This document shows, piece after piece, positions 1-9,353 of a stretch of DNA of 49,122 nt. A model generated the notes under the pieces. The model saw nothing but the letters and a program-made list of their open reading frames with translations. It had not been told where the DNA came from and searched no databases. Both the position numbers and the translations under genes were made by a program. Positions within the stretch are counted from its first letter, which is position 1. Each line of letters starts with the position of its first letter. This DNA comes from Ignavibacteriales bacterium (lineage in GTDB: Bacteria; Bacteroidota; Ignavibacteria; Ignavibacteriales; Melioribacteraceae): positions 1 to 49,122 of the forward strand of contig QZJX01000024.1 in the NCBI GenBank assembly GCA_003599395.1, written 5' to 3'.

Positions 1-138
1 GAAGCTTGGAACGAAAAAGAACAAGTTTTCAAAATGTCAGGACAGATTGTGCAAACATTCAATGTAACTCAATCTGCTCGTGGTGATAAAAATGGATTGT
101 GGACTACTGTAATTTCTGCCGCAATATTATTACCATAA
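1..138 (+). CDS. C-terminal end of an unrecognised protein (5' partial)
   Basis: An open frame runs from the first base of the window to a TAA at 136-138 and gives 45 residues ending in ISAAILLP. It is followed within six bases by a strong intrinsic terminator on the same strand, which supports this being the true 3' end of a plus-strand gene. The fragment has no signature I recognise: it is polar and mixed until a short hydrophobic tail. The start lies outside the window, so family and function cannot be judged. It converges on the minus-strand symporter gene. Confidence 0.55.
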   Translation, partial: EAWNEKEQVFKMSGQIVQTFNVTQSARGDKNGLWTTVISAAILLP

Positions 139-143
139 ATATT

Positions 144-175
144 TAGAGGCAGACTAAGTTCTGCCTCTATTTTTT
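144..175 (+). terminator. Intrinsic terminator of the plus-strand gene ending at 138
   Basis: A perfect 10-bp inverted repeat (144-153 with 160-169, core AGAGGCAGA/TCTGCCTCT, 6-nt loop) is followed by a T-rich run at 170-176. The T tract lies only on the plus-strand side, so it should mainly stop the rightward transcript. The loop contains the stop codon of the converging symporter gene (TAG at 156-154), and the right arm encodes that protein's last residues. Confidence 0.85.
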
Positions 176-1539
176 ATTCCTATTAAATGAACGGTTATCG
201 CCGATGTTAATCCGATAATCATCGGTTCAATTTCATACAGAAAACGTGGGATCATCGTATTTTCCCTCATTATCATCCAAAATAATCCTGCGGAAATTGC
301 AACTATCATTTCAATTAAAGCAAATTTTTTGTTTATGAAAAACTTTTCGTAATAACTTCCGAAAATCAAAAAGATCAATGAAGGAATAAAAATACTTCCT
401 ATACTATACCAAATTTCTATTACTGACGGAATAATTAATGCAATTATAAAAGCAATCATTCCGGAAATAATTATTCCTACTTGGGTCAATTTAACCGAAG
501 AGGTATTTATCGAAGGTAACTTAGCAATAAAATCTTTGTTGAATGTTGTAGCTCCAAGAAACAAAAAGCTATTTAAAGTTGAAAAGATGGTGGCAAACAG
601 TGCTGCATAAAATATTCCTTTTAATCCCGGTGATAATATTTTTTCCGCCAGTAAAGGATATGCTAAAACCGGATTTTCAATTTCACCCAGAACCGCTCTT
701 GAGAATAAACCCGTTGCAGTTGTTAAAAAATCAAATGCAAACCAGATAAACACAGAAACAATTATTCCCCACTTTGCTATGTTGCCATTCTTTGCCGAGT
801 AACATCTTTGATGGAATCCCGGATCGGAAAATGTCCATAAAGCAATAAGGAACCAAACGGTAAGATAAATTGGTGAGAAATTTCCCGTAAAATCTAGGTG
901 GTTAGTTGGTAGATTATTTTCTAAATAAGTAAGTCCGCCAAATTCAGTTGTGGCGATAAAAATGATAATAATAAATCCGATGAACATCACAAAAAATTGA
1001 AAAACATCTGTCCACAAATCGGCTTTGAAACCACCTTTAATTAAATAGACGGAAGACAATAATAAACCAAGCAACATTCCATAAGCTAGATGAATTTCAA
1101 ACAAAAGTGAAAACAGACTTCCTACCATTAATAGATAAGGAGCTGGTGATACCAAAAAGAAAATAAATATTGCTGATAAAATTCCAACTTCCTTACCATA
1201 AGCAATTTCCAACTTTTGTGGGATTGTAAACAATGAAGCAGAGCGTACTTTTTTTGCAAATAGGAAAGCAAACACTATCGCAAAAATGTAGTAAGGTAAT
1301 CCTTGTGTGAACCAACTAACTAAACCATAACTGTATGAAAATTCACCTACACCAAGAATACCACCGTACCAAGTGCTGACGGTTGTTGTTACAAATAAAA
1401 AGAAACCGACTTTTCTTCCGGATAGAAGATAGTCGTCTTCATTTTTTCTTTGTGAACTAGAGACTAATATTCCAACCAGCGTTACTGTTAAAAAGAATAA
1501 AACAATAATAATAATATCAAGAATTTCTAAAGAAACCAT
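154..1539 (-). CDS. Sodium:solute symporter (SSS/SLC5 family), candidate thiamine or precursor permease
   Basis: This 461-residue polytopic membrane protein has about 13 predicted hydrophobic helices. A short N-terminal helix is followed by DDYLLSGRKVG, the Tyr-x-Leu-x-Gly-Arg motif typical of the SSS family, and a WYGG/GVGEFSY stretch lies in the next helices. SSS proteins import small solutes with Na+ across the inner membrane. The gene is last in a TPP-riboswitch operon and its start overlaps the end of the thiamine pyrophosphokinase gene by 23 bases, so it is very likely translationally coupled. The location implies that the substrate is thiamine, a thiamine phosphate or a pyrimidine/thiazole precursor. 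That is inference: the SSS family is broad and the sequence alone does not give the substrate. The final residues are encoded in the terminator hairpin of the converging gene. Confidence 0.85.
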   Translation of the reverse strand: MVSLEILDIIIIVLFFLTVTLVGILVSSSQRKNEDDYLLSGRKVGFFLFVTTTVSTWYGGILGVGEFSYSYGLVSWFTQGLPYYIFAIVFAFLFAKKVRSASLFTIPQKLEIAYGKEVGILSAIFIFFLVSPAPYLLMVGSLFSLLFEIHLAYGMLLGLLLSSVYLIKGGFKADLWTDVFQFFVMFIGFIIIIFIATTEFGGLTYLENNLPTNHLDFTGNFSPIYLTVWFLIALWTFSDPGFHQRCYSAKNGNIAKWGIIVSVFIWFAFDFLTTATGLFSRAVLGEIENPVLAYPLLAEKILSPGLKGIFYAALFATIFSTLNSFLFLGATTFNKDFIAKLPSINTSSVKLTQVGIIISGMIAFIIALIIPSVIEIWYSIGSIFIPSLIFLIFGSYYEKFFINKKFALIEMIVAISAGLFWMIMRENTMIPRFLYEIEPMIIGLTSAITVHLIGIKNRGRT

Positions 1540-2179
1540 TCTTCCTCAGAGTTTCATAATCTCTAACAATTAGCATCTTTCCATTTTTTATTTCTAATTT
1601 GACTTCCTTACCTATTGCGACATTACTTGTACTTTCTTTTTTCCCAAATGGGAGCGAGGAATTCTTCAAATTATATTTCAAACCGTAAGATGTAACCTTC
1701 GTTTTCTCATCAACACCGTAAATAGAAATTGTCTCATCTCGTTTTGTATTAAGTAGAACACTTCCACTATAAACAGAAATAAATGATTTTGCATGCAATA
1801 TCGAAATCTTTATGCGGTCAAAGTATTTCAATATTATTCCTATGTTACAAAATGAATGATCAAGTCTATCTCCTGTTGCACCGAGTAGAATTGCACTGCT
1901 ATATTTCTTCTTGATAGCGAGTTTAATTGCTTTTTCCACATCAGTGTCATTCTGTCTTTTTACACGTGTTATTACCGATTTTGACGAATAATATTTTAAA
2001 ACGTCATTATTAATCGAGTCAAAATCATCAATAATATATTTTGGCAGTAATCCTAACTTTTTAGCAGAATTTGCTCCACCGTCGGCACAAATTAATGTTT
2101 CGTAACCCGATTTAATTAAAAAAGTAATTACTGATTTTTTTGGTGGATCACCATTTGCTAAAATCAAACAAGCTTTCAT
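1517..2179 (-). CDS. thiN: Thiamine pyrophosphokinase
   Basis: This 220-residue cytosolic enzyme transfers pyrophosphate from ATP to thiamine to make TPP. Family motifs are visible in order: DGGAN at 33-37, DDFDS at 51-55, NDTDVE at 77-82 with its metal-binding acidic residues, and the nucleotide/thiamine motif GATGDRLDH at 100-108. In most relatives the second motif reads GDFDS; here the Gly is Asp, while the key DxDS acids are kept. Length matches the family. The start codon overlaps the TonB receptor stop by one base and the gene runs into the symporter gene. It therefore sits in the middle of the TPP-controlled operon and should be repressed when TPP is plentiful. The salvage role follows from this context. 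Confidence 0.95.
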   Translation of the reverse strand: MKACLILANGDPPKKSVITFLIKSGYETLICADGGANSAKKLGLLPKYIIDDFDSINNDVLKYYSSKSVITRVKRQNDTDVEKAIKLAIKKKYSSAILLGATGDRLDHSFCNIGIILKYFDRIKISILHAKSFISVYSGSVLLNTKRDETISIYGVDEKTKVTSYGLKYNLKNSSLPFGKKESTSNVAIGKEVKLEIKNGKMLIVRDYETLRKNGFFRNS

Positions 2180-4665
2180 TACAATCCTATTGTTAAACCA
2201 ACTAAATAATTTCTTTCCGTTGCCGGGAAATATTCCTTTCCTATTGCATGAGCAGCATAAAGATTATCAAATATATTATTTACTTGAGCAAAGAGTCTTA
2301 CTTTTTTAAATACCGGCATTAAAGGAAACTCATAACTTGCAATTACATTAGATGTAAAATACGCATCAACTGTATTATCTGAGTAATCAATTATGCCGGG
2401 ATATTCATTCATTAATTTTGATAATTTATCTGCATAATTATCTGAATAATATTTACCGACATACTTTGCCATTAATTGTAGCGAAAACTTATCATAATAA
2501 AATCTAAGTATGGAATTAATTGTGACACTCGGGAATCCTCCAATTTCATTTTCCGTTAAGTCAATTTCAATAATTTCATCGGATGCATTTGATTCATTAT
2601 AATAATTTAAATATGTCTTCCCTTGGCTAACATAGTTTTTGCTGTAAGATCCGTTCAAAGTTAGATCAAAGTGATTCAAGAATTTTATATTACCGGAAAA
2701 CTCTAATCCCGTGTGAATTGTATTTTCAATGTTTCCTGTAATCGGCTGCCCGAATCTATCCAGTTGACCGCTGTTTACAATTTCATCATTAAATTGCATG
2801 TAATAGAAATTCAAGGATAGATTCACCTCATCTTTTGAATAATGAGTTCCAATTTCAATATTATTCATAACCTCCGGTTGTACTAATGGTTTTTCGTAAT
2901 TATAACTTCCATCGGCATTTTGTTCAAACTGAGGGACTTCTCCACCACTTGATTCTGCTGCGTCATAATAAGTTTTTAACCTTGGTTCACGGGAAACTCT
3001 CGCAATGGAAATGTATGCATTTAGATCTTGATTAAATTTATAATTTAATCCGAAACGTGGATTTACAAAAAAGTTATCAATCGAAAATTCATTATCTAAA
3101 TATCTTTCATTGTCAATCATATATTTATGAGAAGAAAACTGTATTTCCGCTAGAAGATTTAATCTCTCATTAACTCTATAATTTTCGTTTACAAAGAAAT
3201 TGAAAATATCCTTTCCGCCTTCATAATAATAATATCTGTAGTCTTGTGTGATACCGAGGGGTAAATTTTCACCGTATTTTAAACTTCCCCAATGAACCGA
3301 TCGATGATTTCTGTATTCCAAACCCGTAGTAAATTCGCCATTTCTATGTGACCATTTTATTCTCGGTATGATTCCCCACTGTTTATTTTCCACCATCGCT
3401 CGAATTAAAACATTTGATGGATTTTCGGTGAGATTAAATCCGTTATCATTAGTTAATCTGAAGTATGATGAATCAGCCCAAGAGCCATCATAATCAAAGA
3501 AACCGTCACCCAAAATCAAAAATAAAGCGTTATTCAAAGTGAGGTTTTTAGAAATCTTTATTTCATTTAATAATTCAAAATGTGGTTGTGAAAAATTCTC
3601 AATTTCATCGGCTCTTCGATTTACTTTATATGTATATTCATTTTGATCAGCTTCCCAATAAGAAAGATTCTCTCTTCTTAAATCTTTATTCTTTATTGCA
3701 AATTTTGGAAGTCCGTTATAAACAAGTCCATCTGAAACAGGGCCGCCATAAAAATTAATTTGAGTAGTTACATTATCATCATAGCGAACGGCTGATAAGT
3801 GATAAGAATTAAAATCCGCCCAACTTTGTTCTCTATAACCTGAACTTAAAATTTTCCCAAGTTTAGCATATACTGAATATTTATTATCGATTAATCCACT
3901 TGAAAATGATGCTGTGTATCTTCTGGTATTGAAGCTTCCGTAATTTGTAGTTAATTCAAATTTTCTTATATCAGAAAATGAAGAGGTGATAATGTTAATG
4001 GATCCGCCGACAGCCGGATAGCCAATAACTCCGGAACCGGCACCCCGTTGTACTTGGATCAATTCAGTGCTGCCAAGTAAATCCGGAAAATCTAACCAAT
4101 AAATGTTATGATCTTCAGGCTCATTTTGAGGAATACCATTTATTGATATAGATATTCTCCGTTGATTAAACCCACGTATGCTTAAATAGTTATATCCAAT
4201 TCCATTTCCACCTTCTGAGTAAAATGTTGTATTAGGAAGATAGCTTAAGAACTCCGGTACATCTTGTACAGAAAATTTCTCTTGAATTTCTTTCCGCTTA
4301 ATTTTTGAAAAAGTAATCGGTGAAAAACCTTCTTGTCCAATCGAAGCACTTATTAATATACTTTGGCTTGATAATACTCTAGGAACAAGTTTTAAAATTG
4401 AATCATTTTGGAAATCACGGACAGATATTTCTATAATTTCGAAACCTAAGTGACTGATTTTAATAATATCATTCTTGTTAAAATTTCCAACCAGTTGAAA
4501 ATTTCCTTTACTGTCACTTGATGTGCCGAAGGTTGTACCAACAATAGTGATGTTTACATTTTCCAGAGGCTGATTATTCTCACTATTTACTATGGTCCCT
4601 ACAATTTGAACTTGTGCAAAAAGTGATGCGGAAAATAAAAAAAGTAAGATGAGTTGTTTAGCCAT
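2179..4665 (-). CDS. TonB-dependent outer-membrane receptor, thiamine-type
   Basis: This 828-residue receptor starts with a signal peptide (MAKQLILLFLFSASLFAQ). A carboxypeptidase-regulatory-like beta domain follows (about 20-105, with GTIVNSENNQPLENV). Next come the plug domain (about 115-235, with SIRGFNQRR, ISINGIPQNEPEDH and VQRGAGSGVIG) and a 22-strand-type barrel ending in YLVGLTIGL, with the terminal hydrophobic residue expected for outer-membrane insertion. The ATG has a good ribosome site (AGGAGAG, 3-6 bases upstream). It is the first gene behind a TPP riboswitch, so the imported ligand is most likely thiamine or a derivative. Equivalent TPP-regulated receptors are known in Bacteroidota, where they are paired with PnuT-type permeases. 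Energy would come from TonB-ExbBD encoded elsewhere. Confidence 0.93.
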   Translation of the reverse strand: MAKQLILLFLFSASLFAQVQIVGTIVNSENNQPLENVNITIVGTTFGTSSDSKGNFQLVGNFNKNDIIKISHLGFEIIEISVRDFQNDSILKLVPRVLSSQSILISASIGQEGFSPITFSKIKRKEIQEKFSVQDVPEFLSYLPNTTFYSEGGNGIGYNYLSIRGFNQRRISISINGIPQNEPEDHNIYWLDFPDLLGSTELIQVQRGAGSGVIGYPAVGGSINIITSSFSDIRKFELTTNYGSFNTRRYTASFSSGLIDNKYSVYAKLGKILSSGYREQSWADFNSYHLSAVRYDDNVTTQINFYGGPVSDGLVYNGLPKFAIKNKDLRRENLSYWEADQNEYTYKVNRRADEIENFSQPHFELLNEIKISKNLTLNNALFLILGDGFFDYDGSWADSSYFRLTNDNGFNLTENPSNVLIRAMVENKQWGIIPRIKWSHRNGEFTTGLEYRNHRSVHWGSLKYGENLPLGITQDYRYYYYEGGKDIFNFFVNENYRVNERLNLLAEIQFSSHKYMIDNERYLDNEFSIDNFFVNPRFGLNYKFNQDLNAYISIARVSREPRLKTYYDAAESSGGEVPQFEQNADGSYNYEKPLVQPEVMNNIEIGTHYSKDEVNLSLNFYYMQFNDEIVNSGQLDRFGQPITGNIENTIHTGLEFSGNIKFLNHFDLTLNGSYSKNYVSQGKTYLNYYNESNASDEIIEIDLTENEIGGFPSVTINSILRFYYDKFSLQLMAKYVGKYYSDNYADKLSKLMNEYPGIIDYSDNTVDAYFTSNVIASYEFPLMPVFKKVRLFAQVNNIFDNLYAAHAIGKEYFPATERNYLVGLTIGL

Positions 4666-4690
4666 TGCTCTCTCCTATTATTAATGAAAT

Positions 4691-4830
4691 AAAAAAAGCC
4701 GAATCCGAAACGAAAACGGCTTGAGAGAGTAATTCTCTTTCACGTTTTCCTACGCTGGTATTATCCAGATCAGGTTCAAGGGTGTTATCTCAGTCCGCAT
4801 ACAATAACGGACACCCCTAACGGTATTCGA
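4691..4830 (-). promoter_or_regulatory. TPP riboswitch (THI element) with terminator/antiterminator platform
   Basis: Read on the minus strand, the aptamer (about 4823 to 4743) shows the classic conserved blocks: GGGGTG, CTGAGA, ACCC, GAACCTGATCTGG and TAATACCAGCGTAGG. Downstream is an intrinsic terminator with stem AAGCCG/CGGCTT (4722-4717 with 4701-4696) and a run of seven T (4697-4691). A competing antiterminator is visible: GAAAACG at 4749-4743 can pair with CGTTTTC at 4718-4712. The first segment overlaps the 3' half of P1 (AACG, pairing with CGTT at 4822-4819) and the second overlaps the terminator stem. TPP binding should therefore stabilise P1, free the terminator strand and switch the TonB receptor-thiN-symporter operon off. 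I could not identify the promoter convincingly; it must lie near or inside the end of the upstream LysM gene. Confidence 0.96.
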
Positions 4831-4849
4831 CCAACAAAATTTTGAAGAA

Positions 4850-7660
4850 CTAATTGTGCATAATTTTTAATTCGGATCCGGGACGAATCTTGTCACTATT
4901 TAATGAATTCCATTTCATTATATCAGCAACTTTAATATTATATCTTTTGGCTATAGACCAAAGTGATTCGCCTTCTTTTACTTTGTGTAATTTAGAAATA
5001 TTTGCCGGATTTGCAAATGTCTGTGTATTATTTTGTAAATCTTCCTCTCTTGAAGATTTATTTGGATAAATAATCAATTCTTGACCGATATTAATTCGAC
5101 TTCCAACTAAATTATTCCATTGTCTTATATCTGATGCATAAATTTTGTATTTCTCGGCTATATGACCGATTGTATCGCCTTTTTTCACAACATAAGTAAT
5201 TGCTTCGTCATTCCCGGATTTAAACTCTTGTGGTGATGTTAATTCCGGATTTTTACTTTCGCTATCAGTTACACTTGAATAAATTTTTAAATTCTTACCC
5301 GCAATAATTTTGTTATCCGATAATCCATTCCAATTTCTTACTTGAGCTGAAGTAACACCAAATTTATAAGCAATACCGCCAATTGTATCACCTTTGCGGA
5401 TGGTGTAATTTACCATATTTTCTGATGTAGTTGGTGTGTTGTCTCCATAAGATACGGGCTGCTCATCACCTCTTACTTTTAGATTTTTACCTGCCACAAT
5501 TTTATTTCCGGTAATATTGTTCCATGCGCGCAATTCATTCGTAGTTACACCAAATTTCATTGCAATTTCGCTAAGTGTATCACCCTTTTTAATTCTATAA
5601 GTAGAGAAGTTTGAATTACCTTGATCTTGCTTAGATGAAGAACTTGCAACCATATTTGATTCATCACCGGTATAAATTTCTAATGTCTTTCCGGCAACGA
5701 TTCTAGTATTCCTTAAATTGTTCCATCGTTTTAACTGATTAATCGATACTCCATATTTATAAGCAATTGCGGATAAAGTCTCACCTCTTCTTATCTTATG
5801 TTTAACCCAAGAACCTTCTGCCGAGGTATTTTGCATCCGAGTTTTTTGTGTTCTGCTAAGTTCATCTATTGAAGCATAATAGTCTTTGTTTTCTCCGGGA
5901 ACATAAATATTCAGTGTTTGACCAACAATTATTGTGCTTGTATAAGGCAAATTATTCCAGTTACGAATATCAGAGACTCTCACATCAAAAATTTCGGCTA
6001 GATCAATTAATTTATCACCGGATTTAACCGTATAACTAACCATTTCCATTCCTTCCGGTATGACCAACTCGGTTACATTTGTCTCACTCATTTGCTGTTG
6101 ATATAATTTTAAGAATTTATCTTCAGATGAATTCTCTGTAACTTCAGTTTTGTAAGGCTGGTCAGCACCAAGCACATAAAGATCACCATCTTCAAGTGCG
6201 ATCATATTATCTGTATTAATGACTATATCATCACTTGATACATTCGAAATTGGGATTTTGAGGTCGACACCCGGATAAATACGAGATTTAATCGAGATGT
6301 TATTGGTCTTTGCTAGATTATTTAGATTCACACTGTATTTCGATGCAATACCCGAAAGAGTTTCACCTGATCTAACAGTATGGACAACATATTGAAGTTT
6401 AGCTTCATCTGGAATTGATTTTAAATTTTCAACAAAAGAATCATAGGATTTTGTGGGAATTTTCAATTCAAATGGTCTCACACGTTGGGGTGGTGTGGAA
6501 TATTGTAAAAGAGATGGATTCATATCTTTCAAAATATCTAATGATATTCCAGCACATTTTGCCAAAACATTTAGATCGATTGCTTCATTAATTTCATAAA
6601 CGGTGTAATCATATTCCTTTTCAAATTGTATGTCCGAGAATCCGTAATTTTCAGGTCTACTGGAAATTAAAGTTACGGCAATATATTGAGGGACGTAGTT
6701 ACGTGTTTCTTTTGGCAAATAATTTCTTAATTCCCAATAGTCCGTTGAGCCGGCTCTTTTCATTGCTCTTCTTATTCTGCCTTCTCCGGCATTATAAGAT
6801 GCTAAAGCTAAATACCAATCACCAAGAGAATAATACAAATCTCTTAAATGTCTCGCAGCTGCACGAGTAGCTTTTTCAGGATCACGTCTTTCATCTACAT
6901 AAAAATCTGCCTCTAAGTCATACATTTTTCCGGTACCTTTTACAAACTGCCATAAACCTACAGCTCGTGCCCAAGACCTTGCAGATGGATTTAATCCGCT
7001 TTCCATCATACTCAAAAATATAAGCTGAGTTGGAACTTGTTCTTCATTAAATATTTTTACCATCATAGGAAAATACTTGCCAGAACGGCTTAACCAACTT
7101 TCCATATATCTTCTTCCGCGACCGGTAAAATATTCTATGTATTGTTCAACATAACGGTTAATATCTAACGGGAAATCGCCAATAATTATGGTTTGATTAT
7201 CAAGCGGTTCTTCCTCGATAAATTCTTCTTCATCAGATAGAAGTATATCAGGCATTTGTTTGGACATCCATTCTTCTAATGCATATACTGAAGCATTCTC
7301 AGGGAGTTCATCTAATGAGTCAATAAATCCTTGATAATCTTCAACTATAGAATTCTCTAATTCATAGTAAGCTTCGTTCTGTTCAATGTCCGGATAGTAA
7401 CTGAGTTCATTAATAATTTTGAGGGAGTTTTCATAAGCGTCAATAGTTTCTTTTTTGAAACCAAGTCGCTGATATCTTAAAGCATCGACATAGTGTTGAC
7501 GCGATTGTTCCATTTTCTCATTTATTAAAACGAAGGTTTCAACTGTTTTATTTTGCTCTTCGGAAATCTGTCCATCCGATTTTGAAACATCACTAAATAC
7601 ACCGCAGGATGTTAGAAAAGTTAATAAGAACGTAATGAGTAAAATTTTGGTCGGCTTCAC
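4850..7660 (-). CDS. mltD: LysM-repeat lytic transglycosylase, MltD-like lipoprotein
   Basis: This 936-residue cell-wall enzyme starts at a GTG preceded by AAAGGAG. A lipoprotein signal ends at the lipobox LTSC with Cys19 as the lipidation site. The region at about 45-150 is helical and acidic. The SLT domain covers about 195-310: catalytic Glu220 in MMESGLNP, then [11 protein letters not shown] and the [13 protein letters not shown] motif. A degenerate LysM-like segment (about 350-400) is followed by seven LysM modules starting near residues 425, 541, 620, 690, 750, 825 and 890. MltD of enteric bacteria usually has two or three LysM modules, so seven is many. The enzyme should cleave peptidoglycan glycan strands in the periplasm while anchored to the outer membrane. 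It is monocistronic, with its own promoter. Confidence 0.93.
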   Translation of the reverse strand: MKPTKILLITFLLTFLTSCGVFSDVSKSDGQISEEQNKTVETFVLINEKMEQSRQHYVDALRYQRLGFKKETIDAYENSLKIINELSYYPDIEQNEAYYELENSIVEDYQGFIDSLDELPENASVYALEEWMSKQMPDILLSDEEEFIEEEPLDNQTIIIGDFPLDINRYVEQYIEYFTGRGRRYMESWLSRSGKYFPMMVKIFNEEQVPTQLIFLSMMESGLNPSARSWARAVGLWQFVKGTGKMYDLEADFYVDERRDPEKATRAAARHLRDLYYSLGDWYLALASYNAGEGRIRRAMKRAGSTDYWELRNYLPKETRNYVPQYIAVTLISSRPENYGFSDIQFEKEYDYTVYEINEAIDLNVLAKCAGISLDILKDMNPSLLQYSTPPQRVRPFELKIPTKSYDSFVENLKSIPDEAKLQYVVHTVRSGETLSGIASKYSVNLNNLAKTNNISIKSRIYPGVDLKIPISNVSSDDIVINTDNMIALEDGDLYVLGADQPYKTEVTENSSEDKFLKLYQQQMSETNVTELVIPEGMEMVSYTVKSGDKLIDLAEIFDVRVSDIRNWNNLPYTSTIIVGQTLNIYVPGENKDYYASIDELSRTQKTRMQNTSAEGSWVKHKIRRGETLSAIAYKYGVSINQLKRWNNLRNTRIVAGKTLEIYTGDESNMVASSSSKQDQGNSNFSTYRIKKGDTLSEIAMKFGVTTNELRAWNNITGNKIVAGKNLKVRGDEQPVSYGDNTPTTSENMVNYTIRKGDTIGGIAYKFGVTSAQVRNWNGLSDNKIIAGKNLKIYSSVTDSESKNPELTSPQEFKSGNDEAITYVVKKGDTIGHIAEKYKIYASDIRQWNNLVGSRINIGQELIIYPNKSSREEDLQNNTQTFANPANISKLHKVKEGESLWSIAKRYNIKVADIMKWNSLNSDKIRPGSELKIMHN

Positions 7661-7690
7661 CTATTCTCCTTTATTTTGAAATGCTTTTGC

Positions 7691-7719
7691 AAATTAATAT
7701 CTTATATAAATTTTGTCAA
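7691..7719 (-). promoter_or_regulatory. Putative sigma-70-type promoter of the LysM transglycosylase gene
   Basis: On the minus strand a perfect TTGACA (7719-7714) is separated by exactly 17 bases from TAATTT (7696-7691). The GTG start lies about 30 bases beyond the -10 box, giving a short leader containing AAAGGAG. The match is by eye; a Bacteroidota-type -7 motif could overlap the same place (TAATTTG). Confidence 0.5.
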
Positions 7720-7806
7720 GGGATTTGTTATAGGATTACTGTTAATTATTGATATTAAATAACTTAGCAGAAGTTTTATTGCCTAAATAAAGCGATAAAA
7801 TAATTC

Positions 7807-9351
7807 CTAAAGCGGAATATTGCAGTGTTTCTTTTTGGGATTTGCATCTACTTTTGTTTTTAGCAATTGATAAGCATTTATTAGTTTTTGTCTTGTTTCA
7901 TTTGGTTTGATTACATCATCAACATATCCTCTTTCGGCCGCGATAAAAGGATTAGCAAATTTTTCTCTATAATCTTCCACCATTTCTTGAATTTTTTGCT
8001 CGGGATTTTCGGAAGCCTCAATCTCTTTTTTAAAGATTATTTCAACCGCACCTTTTGGACCCATAACTGCTATTTCAGCTGTTGGCCAAGCAAAGTTGAA
8101 GTCACCACGAATATGTTTGGAGTTCATCACATCGTAAGCACCACCATATGCTTTACGAGTAATAACTGTAACTTTAGGAACTGTTGCCTCACAGAACGCA
8201 AATAATAACTTAGCTCCATGCCTAATAATACCATTCCATTCCTGTTCAGTCCCTGGTAAAAATCCGGGTACATCTTCTAACACTAATAAAGGAATATTGA
8301 AAGCATCACAAAATCTTACAAATCTAGCACCTTTTGTTGATGCATTAATATCAAGAACTCCCGCAAGAACCGAGGGTTGGTTTGCAATTATTCCGACTGT
8401 CATACCACCAACTCTTCCAAAACCTACAATCAGATTTTGGGCATAATACTTATGCACTTCTAGGAAATCATGATCATCAACAAGAAGATTTATAATATCA
8501 TACATATTGTATGGCTTATTTGGATTCTCCGGAACGATTTCATCCAACTTAGGTTCAATAAAAACTTTTGTGAAATCAAAATCTTTTTCGGGACTTCTAT
8601 CTTTCCAATTTAGTGGAAGAAAATCCATTAACTTCCTGATGTTTTGGAAGACTTCAATCTCGGATTCATATGCAAAATGTGCTACTCCACTTTTAGATGC
8701 ATGAGTTGAAGCACCACCTAAATCCTCAAATGTTACTTCTTCATGAGTTACAGTTTTGACAACATTAGGACCAGTCACGAACATATGGCTTGTCTCTTGA
8801 ACCATAAAAACAAAATCTGTTATTGCCGGTGAATATACAGCACCACCTGCACAAGGACCCAATATTGCAGAAATTTGAGGAATGACACCTGACGCTAATG
8901 TATTTCGTAAAAATATATCTGCATAACCACCTAGACTAACAACTCCTTCTTGAATTCTCGCACCACCGCTATCATTCAAACCAATAATTGGAAGACCTAA
9001 CTTCAAACATTTATCCATTATCTTACAAATTTTTTCTGCATGGGCTTCGGATAGTGAACCTCCGAATACTGTAAAATCTTGACTGAATATTCCAACGGGT
9101 CTATCATTAATTTTTGCAAAACCGGTTACAACACCATCACCAGGTAACTTTTTTTTGTCTAATCCGAAATCTGAAGTTCTATGTTTAACGAACATATCTA
9201 TTTCATCGAAACTGCCTTCATCAACAAGCAAATCAATTCTTTCGCGGGCAGTTAACTTTCCTTTATCATGCTGAGCTTTAATTTTCTCTAGACCTCCGCC
9301 TAATTTTGCTTCTTCTCTAACTTGTTCTAATTTTTTCCAATTCTCTTTCAT
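7807..9351 (-). CDS. Acyl-CoA carboxyltransferase subunit (propionyl-CoA carboxylase beta / methylmalonyl-CoA decarboxylase alpha type)
   Basis: This 514-residue member of the crotonase-fold carboxyltransferase family is full length for PccB/MmdA. The N-terminal half has [16 protein letters not shown], the acyl-CoA site region with [14 protein letters not shown] and the oxyanion stretch [11 protein letters not shown]. The C-terminal half has the biotin-side motif [29 protein letters not shown] (positions about 355-385) and [13 protein letters not shown], and the protein ends in the family-typical HCNIPL. It moves a carboxyl group between carboxybiotin and an acyl-CoA, most likely propionyl-/methylmalonyl-CoA. 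No biotin carboxylase, biotin carrier or membrane decarboxylase subunits are nearby, so carboxylase versus decarboxylase cannot be decided here. It begins two bases after an ABC ATPase gene and looks cotranscribed with it. Confidence 0.93.
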   Translation of the reverse strand: MKENWKKLEQVREEAKLGGGLEKIKAQHDKGKLTARERIDLLVDEGSFDEIDMFVKHRTSDFGLDKKKLPGDGVVTGFAKINDRPVGIFSQDFTVFGGSLSEAHAEKICKIMDKCLKLGLPIIGLNDSGGARIQEGVVSLGGYADIFLRNTLASGVIPQISAILGPCAGGAVYSPAITDFVFMVQETSHMFVTGPNVVKTVTHEEVTFEDLGGASTHASKSGVAHFAYESEIEVFQNIRKLMDFLPLNWKDRSPEKDFDFTKVFIEPKLDEIVPENPNKPYNMYDIINLLVDDHDFLEVHKYYAQNLIVGFGRVGGMTVGIIANQPSVLAGVLDINASTKGARFVRFCDAFNIPLLVLEDVPGFLPGTEQEWNGIIRHGAKLLFAFCEATVPKVTVITRKAYGGAYDVMNSKHIRGDFNFAWPTAEIAVMGPKGAVEIIFKKEIEASENPEQKIQEMVEDYREKFANPFIAAERGYVDDVIKPNETRQKLINAYQLLKTKVDANPKKKHCNIPL

Positions 9352-9353
9352 TC

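Noticed and set aside
4850-6400. Regularly spaced repeats that might look like a repeat array.
   Set aside because: They are in-frame LysM-coding repeats, diverged in DNA, with no constant direct-repeat units.
7770-7806. Inverted repeat after the carboxyltransferase gene as its terminator.
   Set aside because: On the minus strand the TTATCGC/GCAATAA pairing has a C-A mismatch and no T tract.
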